Assembly: GCF_020921035.1 (NCBI RefSeq)
Contig: NC_063153.1
Span: forward strand, 16,926,001-16,990,000
DNA length: 64,000 nucleotides
Reading direction: 5' to 3'
Origin: Rhodamnia argentea
Lineage: Eukaryota; Streptophyta; Magnoliopsida; Myrtales; Myrtaceae
The notes below the pieces were generated by a model that searched no databases, was not told where the DNA came from, and was given only the letters and a program-made list of their open reading frames with translations. Positions 12,202 to 25,233 of this stretch are shown here, piece by piece (position 1 is the stretch's first letter; each line of letters opens with the position of its first letter). The translations under genes and the position numbers were made by a program.

Positions 12202-13813
12202 GGTTGGTGCTTGGTGCTTAGATATACCTATTCATATAACTCTGAATTTCTCTGAGTCATCCTTCAAAATCAGGTCAATATGTTTGATGTTGATGATAAG
12301 CCCAGCATTCTTGTTGATTTGTATATGCAGGCTGACTTATGGTTTATGCATCTTTGAATAGTTGGTCGGAAAGCTGCCATACTTCTGCTATGCTATGATT
12401 CTTTGTATGTTCGGTTGTCTTTGTGATTTATGCATGATGATTCAAGTCAACTGATCGATAAATCGGGATATCTGTCACCTAACTGTCTTGTGTTCATTAA
12501 ATTGTACCCCTGTTTTGGCTACAGAAATGTTCCTGGTTGTGTACTGGTTTCCTACATGCAGTCTCCGAGCATGCGCTGGTTTCCGATATGCTTTTCATGT
12601 TACTCGTAAGTTCTTTTGTTAGCCACCGGCAGCTTATTTAGTGGAATTTCATTTCATCTTGGCGTTGTCTTCTGACTCTGTATCGACTATGCAGTGTGTT
12701 TTTGTTTTTTTTTGGGTCGAACAGTGTGTTGTTTAGTTCTTGTACAACTTTTGTTTGCACGGAGAAGGTCTTGGACCTTGGTGCACTGAATGGAGAATAG
12801 GCGTTTTAAAGATTTTTGTTTTTTTTTTTGGGGGGGGGAGAGGCAGACTCTCTCGCAGTAATTTGCATGATATGATGGAATGATGTTATCTGATTGGTGC
12901 CATGCAGATGTTGAGGATTTTGACTCACTGAACATGGGTAATGTGCAAGCGAAAGAACATGAGGAGTTTGAACACAAGTAGTTTCTTCTGTTTACTCGAA
13001 AGAAGGAATCGTGTCCTTTCTTCATGTCCGATTTTCGAAAAGAAGAGCCCATTCGATGCGGCGGCTCTAGGGTTATGGACGAGTCAAGGGAGGTTGAATC
13101 ATCTTATGAAAATCTCTATTTTTACTAAGAATCCTGCACAACCCGGAAGAATGGGCGAGAGGGGTCATAATTTTTGCATGTAGACCGAATAAGGTACTTC
13201 CATCTACTACTTTATTGGAAATGACTACATTGATTCTACATTGAATCATTTAGCCGGAAGGACCTCCATATTCTGCGCAGCGGACATAATTAGTTGCTTC
13301 TGTTCGTTAGGAATACCATGTGCTTCATAAATGCATTTTTATTTTACTTGAACCGTCATATCATGTAATACTTTCAATGGCGAAGTAACGTTGACGCCGG
13401 CTTTCAACTCATTTTGTTTTTAACTGGATTTTTGTGCTAGTCTCATTCAATACCATGATGTGTTCCGCGAATTGGAATTTGTGTTGCCTCATTTTCCTTT
13501 TTCTATGCGTGCAACCTCAATGAAGAGCTTGTTATTGCATAAATATATTTCTCAAGTTAGCAACTTCAAACATACAGATACAAATTGAGGCCTCAGCAGC
13601 AAACCTTGGCCTAATCTGCCACATGTATTCATACTGAGAAATTCCCAACTCACGAAGAACTGCTACAAATATGAAACACGTCGAATTCACGTACAATTCA
13701 AGCGTTGAAACGAAGAACCACTGAGAAACAACAAAAGCTAAACGTATTCTGGAATTTGACCAGTTCATTTGTGCTTTGAGAACGCTACTATCCAAAGCAA
13801 AGGTCATCACAGA
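12202..13813. other. Convergent intergenic region KIN17 - ARPC3
   Basis: Contains both 3' UTRs. Short open frames here show no recognisable protein. A G/T homopolymer patch (long T run followed by nine G) is at about 12818-12839. No RNA gene or mobile element recognised. Confidence 0.5.
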
Positions 13814-15565
13814 TCATGGTACGATGATGTTCATGAATTTCCTCTTTGCAAACGCTAACCACCACTTGTTTGGGGTTCCATTTGGTCTATATGCGACACT
13901 CAACAGTCTTCCGCTTGTTTCTTCTCTTATCTGCTTCAGATAATTCCTGAATAGCTCTGCATGCAGAGAGTATATTAGTGGCAAAGCAGCTTATAAGTAC
14001 GGAACGCAATTGGGATGAGACTACCAAACAGACTGCATCAAACTCAGGCATAGGAATTAACAGGTAGCATTCAATTTTGGTGAATGTCAACAACTGAATC
14101 GTCAGTGCGTTTCTTTTGAAGAAAAATTCTCATCAGCCAGACTGATGCCACCAGAATACACTGCAGATGCCAGTATTGCACTTCTAGAATAGTCGAATCA
14201 AATTAAACCACTTCCAAACCAATTAACTGAGGGAGGCATAAAACAAGAAAGCACAAATGAACGATGACTAGTTAAGCGTAACATGTTCCTATCAATCAAT
14301 CAAGTGGAAGAACAGGCATGAGATGCATATGCATATTGACGATAACTCATGTCTGCAAGATTTTATCAGCTTTACACGACAAGAGCTCTTGCCTGCTTCC
14401 TGTGGAGACTGAGGCAAGGGAAAAAGGCCTGGAAAGGGGAAACCGGATTCTCCAGGCACAGGGACCTTCTCCAGACCCAAGTTAATGATAGCTTTGGTCC
14501 CTTCAGCCAAAGTTCTGCAGCCCTCTAGCCTCTTTAGTGCCACATTGATGTAAAATGTCAAATAAATGAGGAGCTTATCCGCAGCACTCTTTATATCGAA
14601 GTTTCTAAAGAAGACATTGGCGCGGAAGAATGTGATTGCTTCATCAACAATATCGGTTCTATCTGCAGGGAGCATGCATCAGAAACCAAGTTACACAGAA
14701 TAAAAAATATCCCATAATCCCCGATGAAATCAACTAGTACCTTGCTCAGAAGTTGGAGCTGGACCCTTTATATGGCTTTTTAAGGGAAGCAAAGGACACC
14801 CACATGCCTTTGTAATCCCTTCCTCGTCCAAAAAACTTGAGTGGTAAACCTGCCCTGACGGCAATTTCTAAGCATTATCAGAAGAAGACACTATAAACCC
14901 TGGAATTGCAGGAAACACAACTGAAGCAATGTAAAGCAATCTAGACATACGATTACATTGCAACTTTGCAATGTCGTCTTGGCAAAATTACGCAAACAGT
15001 GCATTGGTTCAAAGAACCTGCACTTCAACCCGAATGATAGGGAGCTTATGCTCCATTTCATCCTGTAGAATGCGGGTTAATGCATTTAGCTAATCGAGAG
15101 CCTCACAACTCATTCTGGACATATCTAGATTGATCTGCATTGTCTAGCTCTTTTCTTGTTCTTTACACGGCATATCTACATTATACCCAAGCCAATTTTG
15201 GTCCAGTCTAGATGTCATTTCCAGCTACATAAGTCAAGGAAGTAAAACCAAATGGAGAACATGAGCAACTACCCATTTCTATGTCTCAGAATCATCTGTT
15301 TTTCCCCTACATGTTTCGGTGCTTGCTGCTCAAAATATGGAAACAGGTCTCAACCCCACATTAGGTTTTATCTTGAGACAATGCATCTCTCTTCTTCTCC
15401 CTCCTCTTATGGCTTCCTATCTAATCTCCACTAAAATTCCTAAAAACAACCTCCACATCTTTGACAAGCGAAATACCGAAAACCGGACCGCCTCAATGAA
15501 CAGAGCAAATCGCGATAAACGGCCCGAAAGATTTGTCGACTGGAAACACAAATAAGCGATACCAT
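13814..15565 (-). CDS. ARPC3: Actin-related protein 2/3 complex subunit 3 (ARPC3, p21-Arc)
   Basis: Subunit of the Arp2/3 complex, which nucleates branched actin filaments; in plants it shapes trichomes and pavement cells. Coding exons (minus): start codon at 15565-15563 ending exactly at ATG|gtatcg, then 14849-14741, 14662-14393, 13956-13814; 174 aa, the usual length. Family blocks in order: VYHSSFLDEEGITKACGCPL, DIVDEAITFFRANVFFRNFD, LEGCRTLAEGTKAIINLGLE, VPVPGESGFPFPGLFPLPQS, LFRNYLKQIREETSGRLLSV, NGTPNKWWLAFAKRKFMN. The last intron has a GC donor (CAG|gcaaga), needed to join QEA to ELFRNYL. The single-codon first exon is inferred from phase and the family N-terminus and is the least certain part. 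A 45-nt in-frame candidate exon lies in intron 1. Confidence 0.93.
15018..15062 (-). other. Candidate 45-nt cassette exon in ARPC3 intron 1
   Basis: On the minus strand, ctacag|...|gttctt brackets 45 nt, a multiple of three, coding DEMEHKLPIIRVEVQ with no stop. The frame fits both the preceding ATG and the following VYHSSF exon. The donor is moderate (CAG|gttctt). The family core protein does not contain this insert, so it would be an alternative exon or chance. Confidence 0.3.
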
Positions 15566-17299
15566 GCTGCTTCTGTCAATGCAACGCTCAACTGCGACTG
15601 TCCCGAACGACAAGTTCGTTGAATTCTCTGCATAAGCCGCAACGAAAAAAATCCATCAGACAACCATCGCATTGGAGGTAGAGACAGGACCGATCTCGCT
15701 ACGATGCGGGAGTCTACGACTCACGATTTCGTTCGCAGCAAAAAATTACTTAACCTGAGATGGAGACTGAGCGACGACGAAAGACTCGCTGGATCGATCT
15801 CGGCTCCGGAGAGTAGATCAGAGGCGGTGGATAGTTCGACGTTGCTCCGGCGAGGGTGTCTTCGTCGATTTGCTCCGGTGATTTGAAGGATGAATGAACG
15901 ATGACGAGAAGAAGCTGAAAGATGAACAAATTCGGGGCGGTGTTTTTGCCCAAATCTGTGAAGTGAAATGCAAGTTTTGGTTGGTACGTGGACCCACTTA
16001 ACCCCGGGGCGGATCCCGAGATGCCCCGGGTTGCGGTTCCGGATCCACATTGTGGGCTGTGGAGAAATATGAGATTACGAGATCAATTCTTTAACTTTTT
16101 GAAATATTATATATATTTAGTATATATATATGCGCGTGCCCGTGTATTTATGGATTAATATCAATAAAAAAAATTCAAAATTATATTCACCGTGACACGA
16201 ATATCACGAGCTAACCTTAAACTTTCCTATTGTAACACAAATGCCCCAAAAATTTTTTATGTGTCAAAAAAATCTCAAATTTATATCTATGACAACTATA
16301 CTTCAGAATAAACTGAAATTAATGATATATATATATATTTTTTTATATATGTTTTTTAAAAAAGTTAGATTTTTTTTTCCATGACACAAAAAGAGTTAGG
16401 GAATTTGTGTCAAAATGAGTAAGCTTGGGATTTTCGGTGACATAAAAAAAAAGACTGCAATATTTATACTTTAGCATGGTTTGAGATGTTTTGTAGTATT
16501 TGCCTTAAAGAGAGGAACGCAATATTGTGATTTCTTATGCTAATTAGATTTTGGTATATTCTGACGGAGACATAAATTAGGCATATAAACGAAGAAGTCT
16601 CCCTGCAAATAGGCAAGGGAATAAAAGTATCGACACTTTTCTTTTTCGATGCGTATTTTTTATTTTATTTTAAATGACAAGTCCCGCTGTAAAATTATCT
16701 CCATGACCGGGAGGTGATGCTTGTGGAATAATGACCCCCCCGACCCCAAAAAAATAATGACCCCAAGAACTGAAAGGTCATGCTGCATGTCTGTCCAATC
16801 CCTTCGCCGGACAACCTTGTTTAGGATGCATTAACAGGTACGGTTTCCACGTTTTGTATCAAGGTGCTTTTGCTTTTGAGTTGCCAATGGAATTTTCAAG
16901 ACTCCATTGTTGATCATGGTCCAAGCTTTGTATTTTTAGTCGTTCCTCACGTATTGCGTCTCTCTTTTTTTTTTTTTCTCTACAAAGAAGAAGATAACCG
17001 GGCGTGTTATGTTAGTTCGATAAGCCCGCAGAAGAAAGCCGAGGTAGTTAAAGATATCATAAGATGTCTGCTCTTTATAAGCGACGAAGTGGGTATCAAT
17101 CTCGGAGAGCATCAGTGAGACTGGCTCGTGGGTTTTTTGAGGGATAGAGATGAAACGCTTGAAAAGTAAAAAAAAAATTCCAAATGGGCTTTTGACTCAT
17201 CGGCAAAAGAGACTCTATCACCCCAGAAAGGAAGTCTAGTTGGCTTCGCATTCCGCGTTCAGGAAGATATTTTTCAATCCTCAGTACGAATCTCGTTTT

Positions 17300-18430
17300 A
17301 ATCCTCTACCCCCCAAAAGAAGGCGTGTGCGGTTGATCATATCCGAGAAGCAAGAAACAACGAACTGTGTGAATATCGTCAAGGCTATTGCGTGAACATT
17401 AGCAAGGCTTCTATGTGGAGATTAGCAAGGTTTATTGTTGAATTTCAACAAGGCGCTGAATATTATCAAAGCACTTGTCCTACTTGCTACAAGATTCTTG
17501 ACACAATCTTCAATATTATTATTTTGACATATTTTATCTCAATGCTTCATAGCTTGTGATCTATTTTAGAAGATATTGACCGATTGTTCATCTTAAAATA
17601 TTATCTTCATAGAATATTCAATCATACGAGATATCTTGACCGATTGACAATCATATCGAAGGCAATTTTCTTTCCATAGCTAAAGCATTTCACTTATGGA
17701 AACCAAGATTTGTTTGTATGCATGACCAAATCCATGCGATCTCTTTATTGATTGAAATCAATGGCTACCCTAATCTTCTCTTCAATTGTCCAACGGCTAG
17801 CTTGGAGATTGACCCTCATGAAGATCGTTCAACGGGAAGTTTTGAACGCCGGGAAGTATAAAAGAATACCAAGCACCCAAGACAGAAAGCGAATGATCAA
17901 CGGTTTCAAAATTCCAATGTTCAAGAGAGGCTTCACATATTTTTATTTGCCTTCCATGAGCATTCAATTGTAAATATTTGAGAAGTGCTAACAAAGCGAT
18001 AATTTGTGCATAGGTGTAAGATAGTGAGTCCTATCGCCTTGAGTATAAGCAACATCAGTTTCAAGAAGAAATGCTTGGATACAAGCAACATTTGGTACTG
18101 TAATTTCTTAACAATTGACCAGTGGAATCCAGCTAATATGCTATTAGCATGACATAGTGGATAGGCTTGCACTAAGCCTAAGCACAACCACTATAAAATT
18201 CTGTATGGAAAGTCTTCTATCCCTTTGCTCATACTTACTTATTAGTTCATTGAAGCTTCCGCACTAATGACTATTATAACCACTTTGATTATATTCGCAC
18301 TCTATTTCAAATTCAATTGCTCCATATCATAATCAACTTGATTTATTTAATTTCAATATTTATTTGTCAAGTTCATTAAAAATCACATATTCACCCCCTC
18401 TAAGTGATGCTTAGGTGTGATCGATTACCC
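17300..18430 (+). mobile_element. Possible degraded LTR-retrotransposon sequence
   Basis: A long non-coding AT-rich stretch with LTR-like texture ends in tattcaccccctctaagtg, a run often found just inside plant Copia elements. No paired repeat, integrase or reverse transcriptase was seen. Low confidence. Confidence 0.25.
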
Positions 18431-19142
18431 CCGAAAAACGGTTCCTAGTTTTCAAAACCAGTGATTGGACCAACTCGTCCGGTTAGGTTTTCAAGCGGTC
18501 CAATAAAACCGGTCACATATACTTAAAACACATATTTACATTTTAAATGTGTAGAGGTACCGCTAATAATTTAAGAGTTTAAATGATTTTTTGAAAGATT
18601 TTTAAGAAGATAAATTAAAACAAAAAAAAAAATTGCCAATCCGATCCGAGAGATCCGAGTGGGTGGTTTCACCCTTGGAACTAGGAAATAGACCAACAAT
18701 TACGGGTTCCGCTTTTATAGAACCGGCGCCCTCAATAACCATACCAAATTGGCCAATCCGATAAGTTCTTTTTGCTCTTCCCTAGTGATGCTACTAGCTA
18801 ACATCAAAGCCTAGACACGAGATATTGGAAGGGCCAAGAGGAAATAGATCCTAAATTGTCCAGACAGTTCTTCTCGCAAATCGTGGATATGGGCTGCTTA
18901 AGTAAAGTAACAAGAGAGGCTGAGAGATTGGGGTGCAAGTGCAAGGTGCAAAGTGCGGCGAATCCATAATCTCCACAGTTACGGGAGTATAGACAAAATA
19001 GGGAAAGACACAGAGAAAACATTTATATAATAAATAAAAGTCCTTTACTTCATTAAATATTTCACATACCTATAACAAAATGAAAATGATTGTGTAACAA
19101 AATATGAGAAAATTTAAAAAAAAGCTCAAAGTGCCTCTATTT

Positions 19143-19229
19143 TTTCAAATAAGAGCATGAAGTGAATATTGTTTCAAATAAGAGCATAAAGTGAATATTG
19201 TTTCAAATAAGAGCTTGAAATGACCTTAT
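19143..19229. repeat. Tandem repeat, 29-bp unit, three copies
   Basis: Units begin tttcaaataagagc at 19143, 19172 and 19201. The first two differ at one base and the third is more diverged. Confidence 0.85.
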
Positions 19230-20824
19230 CAATAAAAAAAAAAGGCCTAAATCACCAATTAATAGGGGCATTTTAGTCATTTAATAAATTTTTATGATTT
19301 GTTTTTTTTTCTTTTTTGAGTTTTTCAAAAAAATAAAAAACCAAAATTGAAAAACAGGGGATGGAAACACAGACGTCACCGCCCCAACGCCAGTAGAGCG
19401 GTGCCTTTGGCCCGCGGGGTCGCCGGCGCCTCGGCGAGATTCACTTTGCAAAGAATAATTTATATAATTATACTACTTTGATGAGCACTATATGCTGGCC
19501 AGGGGGTAGTGCCATGATTATTCCTTGAGCAAAAGTCATTTTAAAAAGCCCAAAAATAGATCATTTCACAAAGGAAGAGACTAATCATTATTACACATAT
19601 TTTGCTACAATAATGCCGAGAGGACTGTGTTCATGAGAGGGACCCATCAGTCCACCAAAACGACCTATCAATTGGATAAGCACAACAAAACAATTTTGGA
19701 AAATAAGAGTGGCCTCACCCTATTGTAGAAGTCCGTGTGATACATGAACTCTGCCTACCTCTTCGCTCCAAGAAAACAATTTTTTTTTCTCATTAGCCAT
19801 CGTTTAGATAAAATTAAAAAGAAAAAAAGCTCAAGCCGGCGGAAAATATTTTCGTGAACAATAGTAATCTATAATACATTTCAACCTCTCAAGAAAGCTG
19901 AATTCATTTGTTAGAGTTTCGCTTTTGACATGTGCCAGTATTGCCTTGGATGGTCCCCGTCATCAGGACCCAAAAGTCACCAAGCCGCCGTACTCAAGGC
20001 CCCGGTGGTCGGACTCGAGTCCTCTAGGCCAGTACCCAGGACCCCGATCCCCTAACCCATGCCGGTCGGACTACCTCGGATCCCGAAGGTCGAATCCCGG
20101 AACCTCGGCCTCTAAATCCGCCACCTTGCGAGCCGGGCTTTCTTCTCCAAGAGGGCTAGGATCATCATCCCTCTAAGAAAAACACCAACTCCAGCAAATG
20201 ACAACCCTCCTACACCCCCAAAAAAAAAAAAAAAAAAAACAACAAGAAAAACAGTAATAGGGAGGTCTGGCAAACAAGAACACAAGACCACCCAATTCTT
20301 TATTTATTTATTTTTATTCATTTTTTCTAGAGAAAAGAAGAAGAGGAAGAAGAAGTCGGAGAGAATCATGTCTTTCGCTCGTTAGGGAGATTCGAAACTA
20401 CCAATTCGAACATTCCCAGCCAAAATGCGCATCTGGCGGCTATAAACCTGAAATAAATTCCCAGCATCTTCTTCCCCCGAAGCATCCACCATTATAAGAC
20501 CAACCCCTCCATCAATTCCGCCAACTTCACTCGCAGGAACAACCTCAAACGGCACGACCGTACAACCCATTTCCCCTCTTTGTCCCCTCCCTCCAAGAAT
20601 TTCTCCCTCCCTTTCTCTCTCTCCCCCACCCCAAAAAAGAAAACCAAGAAACGAACGAAGCGAGAGACTTCTCTCCCCCCCCTCCCTCTCTCTGCTTCCG
20701 CCGGAAAACTCCCCGTTTTCCGAATTTTCCGGCGGCCAGGAGAGGACGGAGCTGGGCCGTTTCTCGCATCTGGGTCTTTTCGAGGAACGTGACTGAGGGA
20801 ATACAAGAAAGCGGACGATAATAT

Positions 20825-23800
20825 ATGGTGATGGCCGTCGCCGCATCGCCGAGGAAGTCTTTCACCGAGAAGCTGTTCAACAGCTTCGGCAGCACCAGCA
20901 ACTGCGGCGGCAGCAGCGGCCATCTCCAGAGGATCAGGGCCGCCCACGAGTATAAAGACGATGACGACGATTTCGTGGAGTGCGACAGCGGAGACGGGAT
21001 GGAGCTGGCCCAGATTGGCGCCGAGAGGACCAAGAACGTGCTGATCCTCATGAGCGACACGGGCGGCGGTCACCGGGCATCGGCTGAGGCCATCAGGGAC
21101 GCCTTTCAGATTGAATTCGGCGACGAATACAGGGTAGGATTTCCTAAGATCATTAATGGGGGGCGGTTGGAAGCCCACACTTTTTTATCTTTTCCATGTT
21201 TGATCTCGTGATTCTTTGCTGACGAACATCTACTTTGCAAAACTTTCCGGCGATGGTTCCGAAAATTCCTGTCCTTTTGCATGATTCGCGAGACATTCTT
21301 ATGTTCTTTTGATAAACAGATTTCTAGTTCATTTCCATGTTGAAATTCTTCTAGGTTTCGCCTTTTATCATCATCATTTCTCAGCGATCATTCTATGATC
21401 TTCTAGCTCTGCACTTAATCCAAACGCATATCCATCTCATTACCTCTTTTAGAACATAACTCCTGTAAATCAATTAACGGGAAAAAAAAAAGTTTTCTTT
21501 TTCTTATCTGTTTATCTTGCCTATTTGTTTTGTTTTGGGTCTATCAACCTCTGTTCACCTTCTTCCCTGGCTTGTCGATTGCACATTGGGCTCTGTTTTG
21601 GTGCGAGTCGATGTCTCTTGGCTTTTTCCTAGAACCGAAGCTTCCTCTGAGCAAGTAAATGACACGAAAACTTGTACAGACGTGAAAGTAAATGTGGTGA
21701 CATGGGGGCTTTTTTGCAGATATTTGTCAAGGACGTGTGGAAAGAGTACACGGGATGGCCGCTGAACGACATGGAGAATCAGTACAAGTTCATGGTGAAG
21801 CACGTTCAATTGTGGAAGGTCGCTTTTCACAGCACCTCCCCAAGGTGGATCCACTCTTTTTATCTCGCCGCCATCGCCGCCTACTATGCCAAGTATGTAA
21901 TATTTCTCTGTTTTTCTTTTTTCCCTGTCTCTCCTGTGAATTGGCACTTCCGTTTAAGATAATTCTTGCATAAAAAGATGAGCAAAAAATGGGTTCGGAA
22001 GTTCTACCCCAATAGTCAACCCTCCTTATTAAACCACGTGATATAATTTACCAATTTCTTTCATTTGTTACGTAATAATTTGACAAATGGCTTACAGCTT
22101 CTAAATTGATTAGTTCCTTTTGCTTATGCTTCCGTGCACGAAACATCGCTACTGATTTTTGGGGGAAAGTTAGATCGTAGCATTATTGTTTCCAAAGTCG
22201 ACGCGATTCTTCCACACGTTCTTGTTTATTAGTTTGTTTTCTATTGTGATTTTCCAATCTTCCGTGGCTTCTCAACTGCCACCAATTGGAAGTGATCTCC
22301 GACACTGATCCAATTGATCTATTTTGTAACTTGGATAGCAATGTGGTCGTTCGGCGGGAATTGTAAATGAAAAAAGAGCAGTATAAATTTTCACCTCTGC
22401 AGATTTACACAGTTTCCCCTGTGACTTTCTCACGCTGGCAAAATCTTCTGCTTGAAGGGAAGTGGAGGCAGGTCTGATGGAGTACAAACCAGACATTATC
22501 ATCAGTGTCCACCCTCTGATGCAGCACATTCCTCTGTGGGTTCTAAAGTGGCAGGGCCTTCACAAGAAAGTGATTTTTGTGACTGTCATCACCGATCTAA
22601 ACTCGTGCCATCCCACATGGTTGGTCATCAAACTCGGTTGTGAAATTTCTTTGACCTTTGGTTGTATTCCCCGAAATCAATTTCAACTGACGGATCTATT
22701 GCTCTGTAATATCAGGTTTCACCCTGGAGTCAACAGATGCTATTGCCCCTCGCAGGCGGTAGCCAAAAGGGCTTTAGAAGATGGTCTAGAGGACTCGCAG
22801 ATTCGCGTTTACGGCTTGCCCATTCGTCCATCATTTGCCCGCGCAGTTCTTTCCAAGGTAAATACCAGTGCACGTGCATGGATGACTCACTTCCTTTTGA
22901 TTGAATACGTTTTAGCAGATCATACACTTATGAATTTTTTGTTATCTTAACTTGTGATTGTCCAGGATGACTTGAGGGAAGAACTTGGAATGGACCCGGA
23001 GTTGCCTGCAGTTTTGCTGATGGGAGGTGGTGAAGGGATGGGTCCCGTGAAGAAGACTGCTATCCAACTTGGTCAAACACTGTTCGATGAAGTACACGGG
23101 AAACCGATAGGGCAATTGATAATTATCTGTGGCCGAAACAGAGGTTTAGTCTCTACATTAGAGTCCATGGAGTGGAAAATCCCAGTTAAAGTAATTGCCT
23201 ATATCTCTTCCCTCATTTCCCACATTGTGGTGTATTGTTATTCATGGCATAATTTCCAGTTTCTGTTCTTCTCTAGGTGAGAGGATTTGAGACGCAGATG
23301 CAGAAATGGATGGGAGCTTGCGACTGCATAATAACAAAAGTAGGTTCCAATTGTACTCTGCCTCCTTGCCTTTCATTCTGTCTGCATCCGCTGTTGTAGA
23401 TCGATAAAGCTTGTGAACTCGCAGGCAGGACCGGGCACAATTGCAGAGGCATTGATCAGAGGACTACCCATTATCCTGAATGACTACATTCCTGGACAGG
23501 TGACTAAGCATTTCCTCTAGACCCTGCAATTACATGTTACATCAGTAGCATATTTCACAACTAAGCTTAATCTATTTCTTTTTTGTTGATTCTCAACTGA
23601 AAAAACACAGGAAAAGGGCAACGTCCCCTACGTAGTAGACAATGGAGCCGGTGTCTTCACCAGGAGTTCTAAAGAAACAGCTAGGATCGTGGCCGAGTGG
23701 TTCAGCACCAAAACAGACGAGCTGAAAAGAATGTCACAGAACTCACTTAAGCTGGCACAACCCGAGGCCGTTTTCGACATTGTGAAGGACATCCACGAGC

Positions 23801-23871
23801 TCACTTGCCAACGAGGGCCACTTGCCAACATCCCCTACATATTCACATCTTCATTCACAAGCCTCATCTGA
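20825..23871 (+). CDS. MGD2: Monogalactosyldiacylglycerol synthase, type B (MGD2/MGD3-like)
   Basis: GT28 enzyme that transfers galactose from UDP-galactose to diacylglycerol to make the plastid lipid MGDG. Exons: 20825-21133, 21720-21892, 22458-22619, 22716-22857, 22966-23190, 23277-23339, 23425-23499, 23611-23871; 469 aa, matching type-B enzymes (about 465-468 aa). The short N-terminus without the long type-A transit peptide also fits type B, which acts at the outer envelope and supports lipid remodelling under phosphate shortage. Motifs: [14 protein letters not shown] (about 77-90), [63 protein letters not shown] and the C-terminal FTSSFTSLI. The exon 3 acceptor (cttgaag|g) is unusually weak. 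Either ATG (20825 or 20831) could start translation. The leader is pyrimidine-rich. Whether it is MGD2 or MGD3 cannot be settled here. Confidence 0.95.
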
Positions 23872-25233
23872 GTTGAACTGGCCAACGTGCACAATTTACG
23901 CCGGAATGCCAAGGAAAAGAACCTGGAACGCCATGTACAGCTAGGAAAGTCTAAAGGTAGCACCATTGTTTCTCCTCAGGGCATTGTGAAACGGAGCGAA
24001 TCAACAAAACAAAAGTTCTGCTTTTCAAGTTTTTTATCTTCAGAAGGGGCTGGGAGGGATTTGATTTTTTTCACTTGTAATAGTATGAAAGTAGGGTTTC
24101 ATATGAACATGTAGATGGATATTGTCCTTGTGTCTTGATGATTTTGCAATTCTCTTTTAATCCTTAATCGAATAGCCTAGTAAGTGTCTATATCTTTCGA
24201 AGGCAATCCAAGATTAGGCTGCATACTGCTTAGAAGTTTATCTATATTCAGTGGCTTGGAAGTTCAGATCCACAACAGGATTCAGATGCTTTTTTGTGGA
24301 TTAGAATCAAGCTGGTCCCCGGAATGTCCCTATCCTACCACTTGCAATCTGGTGATCTGGTGATGTTCGTTGCTCACGGTCGGCCAAGAAAAAGATGGTC
24401 TGTGACGTCTGTCTTCGGCCTTTAGCCTAGTTTTGCTTGTAATGGATGGGAACACTCGAACACTTCTTGTGGGGGCACAGCCCGAAAATGAAACATCTAT
24501 GAAAGGACTGGTTAAGCCTGTGTCCTAGTTGTGTGGCTTTGAGGTCCTTTGAGAAAAGCAACGTTTAGCATAGGTCTCCACCTATATCAGCTGGTGGCTC
24601 AGCTTAAACAGGATATCCTGAGAAAAATATGCACGATTATAATCCGTCGACGGGTCTTGACCATAGCAACAATAAGCATAAATCTAGTAACTTGTTCTCC
24701 AAACATCGATTAAATCAGTTCTGAAAAGTTCACTAATTCAAATGCATAAAATTTTCCACAGTGACATCCATAAGGCGGAATACATTCTATATGCCATTTC
24801 TCCTACTATTTCACAGATAATCAACTCACAAACCATTTGAAGCAATGCCGATTCAAATCAACAAAATGATCATAGATTATCCAATCTAGCATCAGAGTTA
24901 GATATGCTCTAAATAGTGAATATCATATGCCATGTGATGCCTCCTCTTTTAACTTACATATCTGATTTCTATATTATTCGAGATATGGATTTCCAAATCA
25001 AGCACCACTTACTCCATGATCTGAAATCGAAAGTTATGTCGAGTAGGAAAACTCGAAAATCCTATCAGCTTAGTGGAAAAACAGACATCAAAATGAAATG
25101 GAGAACTAGTAATTAAGACTCGTCCCAACATAGCTTCCATTCGCTAATAAAACAGCACCATATGAGCCAACAAAAAACTCAGTCAACATAGAGGAAAGCA
25201 TGTAGACCATAGACCAAATCTGGTCCGGCAATC

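Larger units (their letters stand above)
15566..20824. other. Intergenic region ARPC3 - MGD synthase
   Basis: From 15566 to about 16060 lie the ARPC3 leader and promoter, with a plausible 5'-UTR intron from about 15755 to 15634. From 16060 to 17300 the DNA is very AT-rich. From 17300 to 18430 there is possible retroelement debris. At 18430-18750 are CCGGTT-rich fragments. At 19143-19229 there is a short tandem repeat. At 19380-20180 there are GC-rich patches. The MGD leader, strongly pyrimidine-rich, occupies about 20500-20824. I recognise no protein gene. Confidence 0.5.

Noticed and set aside
20492..21178. 228-codon minus-strand open frame over the MGD first exon and leader
   Set aside because: Shadow of the GC-rich exon 1; composition biased and no recognisable domain.
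21426..21433. P1BS-like GCATATCC in MGD intron 1 (phosphate-response site)
   Set aside because: The loose 8-base motif is expected many times by chance in 64 kb, and it is not in the promoter.
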